Of a stretch of 9,933 bases of DNA, positions 5,698 through 9,933 are shown one piece after another. This DNA comes from Phycisphaerae bacterium (GTDB lineage Bacteria; Planctomycetota; Phycisphaerae; Phycisphaerales; SM1A02), in assembly GCA_016873375.1 (NCBI GenBank), contig VGXJ01000046.1, positions 1 through 9,933 on the forward strand. Direction: 5' to 3'. The notes under the pieces are model-generated. The model was not told the origin of the DNA and searched no databases. It worked only from the letters and a program-made list of their open reading frames with translations. Both the position numbers and the translations under genes were made by a program. Position 1 is the first letter of the stretch. Each line of letters starts with the position of its first letter.

Positions 5698-7257
5698 TTA
5701 GGTTCCCACCAACACACCGTCAAGCAGGAGCGGCTTGGACCCAACGATTCTTGCATGGTGAAGAGTTCCAAGCATCGATTCGGCCTCGGATGGAGCAGCG
5801 AGCGCGACGATGAGGTCTCCTGGAGTACGTCCTATAATCTGCTTGGTCGGACGAACCACGGTGGGATTGGCTGGCAGTTGGCCGGCCACACTGAGTGGAA
5901 CATGACCGAGGGACGCGACCGCGGGAGCGGAGCGCTCTCGAATGTCTTCGAGGAAGACCGGGACCGTGCGCCCGACCCATCGTTCGTGAACCCGCGCACT
6001 CACTGAGTTCTGCAGCGCCAGCAGCGCGTTGTTGCGCGCTCGCTTCACGCTGTCAGGAACGTTGTCGGCCAGGCGATCGAACGCCACGGTCCCGGGGCGC
6101 GGGCTGTACTTGAAGATGAAGTTGTTCTTGTACGGCACCCGGCGAATGAGCTCGCAAGTGGCTTCGAAATCCTCGTCGGTCTCGCCACAGAATCCCACGA
6201 TGATGTCCCCGCCGATCGTGCAGTCAGGAAGGGTTGTTGTGACGCGATCGATGAACTCGAGGTACTCCGCAACGGTGTAGCCTCGATTCATCGCCTTCAG
6301 CATCCGATCGCTGCCGCTCTGGGCGGGGACATGAAGGTATTGACAGATGCGTGGCGAATCGCGCATCACCTGCAGGATGTCGTCGCCGAAATCACGCGGG
6401 TAGCTGGTCACGAACCTCAAGCGCTGGACCCCGGGCACCTCCTCGTGGATGCGATGAAGGAGGTCAGCGAAGGTGGTGGTGCGCGCTCCGGGTTCAGGCG
6501 GCTTCCGGAAGGCGGCGAGCCCCGGGCCAACCTGCGGGGCTTCGTGACCATCGACGGTCAACGCAGTGCCGTGCGTGTACCGATAATGATTGATGGTCTG
6601 GCCGAGCAGCGTGATTTCGACCACGCCGGCATCGACCAGTCGCTTGCACTCGTCCACGATGTGCGCAGGTGGGCGGTGGACCTCCGCCCCACGAGTGTGC
6701 GGGACCACGCAGTAGGTGCAGAACTTGTTGCAGCCACGGGTGATGCGCACGTAGGCCGACTTGGACTTGGCATCGTTGGCGACCGGCTCGAACGCCCGGC
6801 TCAGGTCGAGCATCTCGAGGTTGTCCTCGGCCGCCTGCAGCGTGGCGGACCGACGGCTCTTGTTGCCGGCCAGGGCGACCCGCTCTGATCGATCGGCGGC
6901 ATCCGCGCGGACGGCGTTGTCGATGAGCAAGGGCAGTCGATCGAGTTCGCCCGGGCCGCACATGAGGTCGACCTGCGGATAGCGCTTGAACAGGTCCACC
7001 CCGTCCCGTTCGGCCATGCAGCCGATCACACCCACGATCAACTGCTCGCCCTGCTTCTTTCGAACGCCAGCGAGCCCAAGTCGGCTGTAGACCTTCTGTT
7101 CAGCGTGCTCCCGGACACTGCAGGTGTTGAAGAGCACGACCTGCGCGTCATCGGGGTGCGGAACGAACTCGTGGCCAAGCGAGAGCAGCTGCCCCCTCAC
7201 GAGCTCGCTGTCGAGTTCGTTCATCTGGCAGCCGAAGGTTTCGAGGTACACGCGCAT
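5698..7257 (-). CDS. miaB: MiaB, tRNA-2-methylthio-N6-isopentenyladenosine synthase (radical SAM methylthiotransferase)
   Basis: MiaB adds a methylthio group to isopentenyl-adenosine 37 of tRNAs reading U-starting codons, using two 4Fe-4S clusters. The N-terminal MTTase domain starts MRVYLETFGCQMNELDSE and has the three cluster cysteines C10, C46 (FNTCSVRE) and C80 (GVIGCMAERDG). The radical SAM motif is RGCNKFCTYC (C176, C180, C183), followed by VVPHTRG. Later family signatures are SYPRDF, YLHVPAQSGSDRMLKAMNRGYT, GGDIIVGFCGETDEDF and FKYSPRPGT. A TRAM-type RNA-binding domain lies at about 425-519 (RTVPVFLEDI). It has 519 residues, longer than the usual 440-475; part of the excess is an insert at about 228-259 after LLGQTINHYR. 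Bacterial MiaB is favoured over MtaB or RimO by FGCQMNELDSE and NTCSVRE. There is no good Shine-Dalgarno; a weak TATCCT lies at 7268-7273. It is divergent from ftsW, 71 bases away. Confidence 0.93.
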   Translation of the reverse strand: MRVYLETFGCQMNELDSELVRGQLLSLGHEFVPHPDDAQVVLFNTCSVREHAEQKVYSRLGLAGVRKKQGEQLIVGVIGCMAERDGVDLFKRYPQVDLMCGPGELDRLPLLIDNAVRADAADRSERVALAGNKSRRSATLQAAEDNLEMLDLSRAFEPVANDAKSKSAYVRITRGCNKFCTYCVVPHTRGAEVHRPPAHIVDECKRLVDAGVVEITLLGQTINHYRYTHGTALTVDGHEAPQVGPGLAAFRKPPEPGARTTTFADLLHRIHEEVPGVQRLRFVTSYPRDFGDDILQVMRDSPRICQYLHVPAQSGSDRMLKAMNRGYTVAEYLEFIDRVTTTLPDCTIGGDIIVGFCGETDEDFEATCELIRRVPYKNNFIFKYSPRPGTVAFDRLADNVPDSVKRARNNALLALQNSVSARVHERWVGRTVPVFLEDIRERSAPAVASLGHVPLSVAGQLPANPTVVRPTKQIIGRTPGDLIVALAAPSEAESMLGTLHHARIVGSKPLLLDGVLVGT

Positions 7258-7328
7258 CGATTGCGCGAGGATAGCGCCGCTGCTCGTGGGAACTGAAGGA
7301 TTGCGCCCCGACGAGCCGATATCTGGAC

Positions 7329-8618
7329 GTGCTTCGCGCTGGCCACGGCATTGCTTTGCTCGCCCTGACGCTGCTCCTCATCGGGGTGGTGTTCGTCAAC
7401 AGCGCCGAAGTCACGGTGGCGCGAGACACTCGTACGACCCTTTCGGCGGTGCTCTTCGATCGGCACACGATCTTTGCGATTGCGTCGATGGGCTGCCTCC
7501 TTCTGGGCATGGTGTTGCCGGTCGAGCGGATCGCCAGGTGGTCGGGTTGGCGCTCGCCGCTGGTGTGGGCGACGGGCCTCAGCCTGATGGGGCTTCTGGC
7601 CGTCCATGTGCCCGGCCTGGGCAAGGAAGTCAACGGGGCAAGCCGGTGGGTCAGCCTCGGGCCGCTGACATTTCAGCCGAGCGAGCTGGCGAAGTGGCTG
7701 ATGCCCATCGGTCTGGCGTGGTACATCGCCCGCACCGGCGAGCGGATGCAACGGTTCGTCCCCGGCTTTCTGCTGCCCATGGCGATCGTGGGTGTGGTGG
7801 CGCTGGGCATTGCCGGCGAAGACCTCGGTACGGCCGTCCTCGTCACCGGCGTGGCCGTGATCATGCTGCTCGCAGGTGGAGCGAACCTCTGGAATGCCGT
7901 GGCCTTCCTGCCGGTCGGCGCGGCGGGCTTCATCGCGCTGGTCTTCATCAGCCCGTACCGACTCAAGCGCATCTTCTCGGTGCTCGACCCGTACAGCGAT
8001 CCGCAGGGCTCCTGCTACCACATCATCCAGAGCATGGGTGCGATCTCGGGTGGGGGCGTGGCCGGTCGAGGGCTGGGCAACAGCGTGCAGAAGTTCGGCT
8101 ACCTGCCTGAAGGCACTACAGACTTCATCTATTCGATCATCTGCGAGGAGATGGGGTTGCTTGGCGCCGTCGCCGTGCTCCTGCTCTACGTGGGGCTCGT
8201 GTGGTGCATCGTGCAGGTGGTGTCGAGCCGTGTGCCTGCGCCGATGACCGACACGTCCTCCTGCGACCCCGGACGGGGTGTTCCAACGCCAAATTCAACG
8301 GGCTTTTTCCAGCCCGCCTTGGATCCGATGAGCCGGGTGCTTGCGCTGGGCATCGGTGCCACGGTCGGCTTGCAGGCGGTCATCAATGTGGTGGTGGTGA
8401 CAGGCATGGCGCCGACCAAGGGCATTGCGCTGCCGCTGATCTCGCGCGGCGGAACCGGCTGGATGATGACGGCACTCTGCCTCGGCATGGTGATCGCGAT
8501 GGATCGTCGCGTGGCGCGTGCTGAAGCGCAGATCGATGGCGGTGGCAGGGCGGGTGACGCTCCGAGCCCGCTCGAGGTTGCTGCCTCGGGCGGCATGCCG
8601 GAGCCAGCGGAACCATGA
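7329..8618 (+). CDS. ftsW: FtsW/RodA-family (SEDS) peptidoglycan glycosyltransferase, probably FtsW
   Basis: SEDS proteins are multi-pass membrane enzymes that polymerise lipid II into glycan strands with a partner PBP; FtsW acts at the septum. This 429-residue protein starts at a GTG and goes almost directly into the first helix (IALLALTLLLIGVVFVNS). The family signature GASRWVSLGPLTFQPSELAK lies at about 103-122. GGVAGRGLGNSVQKFGYLPEGTTDFIYSIICEE follows at about 242-274 in two joined blocks; D265 in TDFI matches the catalytic Asp of the family. The C-terminal signature is GIALPLISRGGTGWMM. About 30 extra hydrophilic residues (301-334, including TDTSSCDPGRGVPTPNSTG) sit between late helices, where homologs have a short loop. 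The GTG is the only usable start and has no clear ribosome site nearby. The stop overlaps the murG start (ATGA), and this neighbour favours FtsW over RodA. Confidence 0.9.
   Translation: MLRAGHGIALLALTLLLIGVVFVNSAEVTVARDTRTTLSAVLFDRHTIFAIASMGCLLLGMVLPVERIARWSGWRSPLVWATGLSLMGLLAVHVPGLGKEVNGASRWVSLGPLTFQPSELAKWLMPIGLAWYIARTGERMQRFVPGFLLPMAIVGVVALGIAGEDLGTAVLVTGVAVIMLLAGGANLWNAVAFLPVGAAGFIALVFISPYRLKRIFSVLDPYSDPQGSCYHIIQSMGAISGGGVAGRGLGNSVQKFGYLPEGTTDFIYSIICEEMGLLGAVAVLLLYVGLVWCIVQVVSSRVPAPMTDTSSCDPGRGVPTPNSTGFFQPALDPMSRVLALGIGATVGLQAVINVVVVTGMAPTKGIALPLISRGGTGWMMTALCLGMVIAMDRRVARAEAQIDGGGRAGDAPSPLEVAASGGMPEPAEP
8299..8316 (+). repeat. Hairpin inside the extra-loop coding segment of ftsW
   Basis: CGGGCT and AGCCCG pair as a 6-bp stem around TTTTCC. 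Just before it, CCCC and GGGG (8267-8278) can form a smaller stem. Both fall in the DNA encoding the FtsW insert at residues 301-334. Confidence 0.45.
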
Positions 8619-9784
8619 CCTTCGCTGCAGTGAGCGCAGGCGTGTCGTCCAGCCCGTCGCTCGCCGTAGCGGCCCGATGCGTGCTGCTGGCCGGTGGTGG
8701 ATCAGGTGGACACATCAGCCCGGGCTTGGCCATTGCAGAGCGCATGAAGGCGATCGACCCAGGATGCCGGCCTGTCTTTGCATGCAGCCAGCGGCCGATC
8801 GACGCACAGATGCTGACCGAGGCCGAAGCCGAATATCTGGCTATCCCGGCCGAGCCGATGTCGCTGCGGCCACGGAAGCTGCTGCGCTGCATGCGTGCGT
8901 TCATTCGCGGCCGCGCCGAGGTACTGCGAATGATCGATCGACTGCAGCCATCATGGGTGGTCTCGCTCGGTGGCTTCGTTACGGCGCCAGTGGTCCACGC
9001 GGCACGAGCCCGAGGCGTCCCTGTGCTCTTGGTGAATCTTGATGCCACGCCTGGCCGAGCGAATCGCTGGGTGGCCCGTCGTGCTCGCGAGGTCGTGAGC
9101 GCGATTCCCACGCCCACGATCCCCGGATTCGCCCGAGAGATCATCGGCATGCCGCTGCGTCGCCTGGCGTTGGCGCCGGCGGAGCAGGCATCGTGCCGCG
9201 AACAACTCGGACTCTTGCCGGGCGTGCACACGCTGCTCGTAACGGGTGCAAGCCAAGGCGCCAACAGCCTGAACGACTTCATGCTGCTCCAGGCCCAGCG
9301 TGATCCGAAGGCGTTCAAGGACTGGCAGGTGCTGCACCTGTGCGGACCAGGCGTGAGCGGGGGCACTACTCGGTTCGAGACTGGCTACAGGACTGCGGGC
9401 GTGCATGCGGTCGTCATGCCGTTCTTGCACCGCATGGGTCTGGCTTGGGGTGCAGCCGACCTTGCGCTCAGTCGGGCGGGGGCCAACAGCGTCGGTGAGG
9501 CTGCAGCCAATCACGTTCCCACGATCTTCGTGCCGTATCCCTATCACGCCGACCTGCACCAGATGCACAACGCGATGCCACTGGTCGACGAGGGCGCAGC
9601 CGTCCTGGCGAAGGATGCAATTGAGCCGGAGGCGAACCTGCGCGCGCTCGGCGAGCCCATGCTGAAACTGATGCATGACCACGCATCGCGACGGGCCATG
9701 CGTGCTCGACTTGAGGCGCGCACCGAACCTGACGCCGCCGAACGCATCGCGCGCTTCCTGCTCGGTGCAGGTTCGTTCGGCTGA
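8615..9784 (+). CDS. murG: MurG, UDP-GlcNAc:undecaprenyl-PP-MurNAc-pentapeptide GlcNAc transferase
   Basis: MurG is the GT28-family, membrane-associated cytoplasmic enzyme that adds GlcNAc to lipid I to make lipid II, the substrate of FtsW encoded just upstream. In this 389-residue protein the N-terminal glycine loop is VLLAGGGSGGHISPGLAIAE (residues 23-42, with His33). VSLGGFVTAPVV lies at 116-127. The C-terminal Rossmann domain has TGASQGANSLN (210-220), FLHRMGLAWGAADLALSRAG (270-289), a conserved Glu at 295, and PYPYHADLHQMHNA (307-320), with the HQ and N of the UDP-GlcNAc site. The usual HEQN-x-x-x-G segment reads NLDATPGRANRW here (141-152), a clear departure. The start overlaps the ftsW stop (ATGA), implying translational coupling, and gives about 22 residues before the glycine loop, slightly long for MurG. 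Confidence 0.92.
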   Translation: MTFAAVSAGVSSSPSLAVAARCVLLAGGGSGGHISPGLAIAERMKAIDPGCRPVFACSQRPIDAQMLTEAEAEYLAIPAEPMSLRPRKLLRCMRAFIRGRAEVLRMIDRLQPSWVVSLGGFVTAPVVHAARARGVPVLLVNLDATPGRANRWVARRAREVVSAIPTPTIPGFAREIIGMPLRRLALAPAEQASCREQLGLLPGVHTLLVTGASQGANSLNDFMLLQAQRDPKAFKDWQVLHLCGPGVSGGTTRFETGYRTAGVHAVVMPFLHRMGLAWGAADLALSRAGANSVGEAAANHVPTIFVPYPYHADLHQMHNAMPLVDEGAAVLAKDAIEPEANLRALGEPMLKLMHDHASRRAMRARLEARTEPDAAERIARFLLGAGSFG

Positions 9785-9818
9785 CCCCACGGGCCGCCAT
9801 CGAACCGCGTCCGCGAGC

Positions 9819-9854
9819 GGTGCTGCCCTGCAGTGCTGCCTGAGGTGCTGCCCT
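9819..9854. repeat. Short direct repeats between convergent genes
   Basis: GTGCTGCC occurs three times in 33 bases (9820, 9833, 9845), the outer two within an 11-base repeat GGTGCTGCCCT spaced 25 bases apart. It lies in the 79-base gap between murG and the convergent gene at the right edge. No clear terminator is visible in the gap; a 4-bp GCCC/GGGC stem near 9850-9863 is too weak to call. Confidence 0.55.
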
Positions 9855-9863
9855 AGCGTGGGC

Positions 9864-9933
9864 TCAGAGCGTGACGAGGCACTCCGCCAAGAGGTCGATC
9901 GCCGCCTTCAGGTCCTTCTTGTTGATCGACTCG
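9864..9933 (-). CDS. Unidentified protein, last 22 codons only
   Basis: Reading leftward from the right edge, one frame is open and ends in TGA at 9866-9864. The visible tail is ESINKKDLKAAIDLLAECLV plus two residues, an amphipathic, probably helical C-terminus. The sequence is too short to assign a family. The codon choice (GAC CTG AAG GCG GCG ATC) is typical of genes in this GC-rich window, which supports it being real. It is convergent with murG, so murG ends its operon here and is not followed by murC. Confidence 0.5.
   Translation of the reverse strand, partial: ESINKKDLKAAIDLLAECLVTL

Noticed and set aside
7124..8110. 328-codon plus-strand frame overlapping miaB and ftsW
   Set aside because: It is out of frame with ftsW, Arg/Pro/His-rich, and crosses the divergent promoter region; it is a shadow of the real genes.
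8383..9366. 327-codon minus-strand frame opposite ftsW and murG
   Set aside because: It is antisense to two genes with strong family motifs and has no features of its own.

Overview
The window looks like chromosomal DNA from a GC-rich planctomycete, most likely of the Phycisphaerae/Phycisphaerales. Three proteins end in a short PAPGA-type C-terminal sorting tail (PAPGA, a short Ala/Leu/Gly hydrophobic stretch, then four Arg). One protein ends in two dockerin-like calcium-binding repeats (DLNDDGSVDG and DINGDGTTDG, each followed by an AWG motif). Both features are common in secreted proteins of that group. The taxonomic call is inference; there is no rRNA gene here.

Layout. 1-1006 (minus): a small two-helix membrane protein of the DUF4190 type, overlapping by ATGA the start of murD, which runs off the left edge. 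1170-2615 (minus): a large secreted protein with a dockerin-like C-terminus, with its own terminator. 2616-2998: a 383-base gap with three consecutive stem-loops. 2999-5471 (minus): three tandem paralogous secreted proteins of 218-219 residues, each with its own Shine-Dalgarno sequence and stem-loop terminator. 5698-7257 (minus): miaB, a tRNA methylthiotransferase. 7329-9784 (plus): ftsW and murG, overlapping by ATGA. 9864-9933 (minus): the last 22 codons of an unidentified gene, convergent with murG.

How it fits together. murD, ftsW and murG are normally adjacent in the division/cell-wall (dcw) cluster, in that order and on one strand. Here murD points left and ftsW-murG point right, with about 7 kb of secreted-protein genes and miaB between them. 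The secreted genes appear to be transcribed singly. The three paralogs share mosaic blocks of exact nucleotide identity, which suggests recent duplication or gene conversion. The PAPGA-tailed proteins are probably exported by Sec and processed or anchored by an exosortase-like system encoded elsewhere; their function is unknown.

Most unusual points: the paralog array and its mosaicism, two nearly identical terminator hairpins behind neighbouring paralogs, a perfect 10-bp palindrome between two paralogs, an extra hydrophilic loop in FtsW whose DNA contains hairpins, and the split dcw genes. I see no CRISPR array, tRNA, rRNA, insertion sequence or phage gene.
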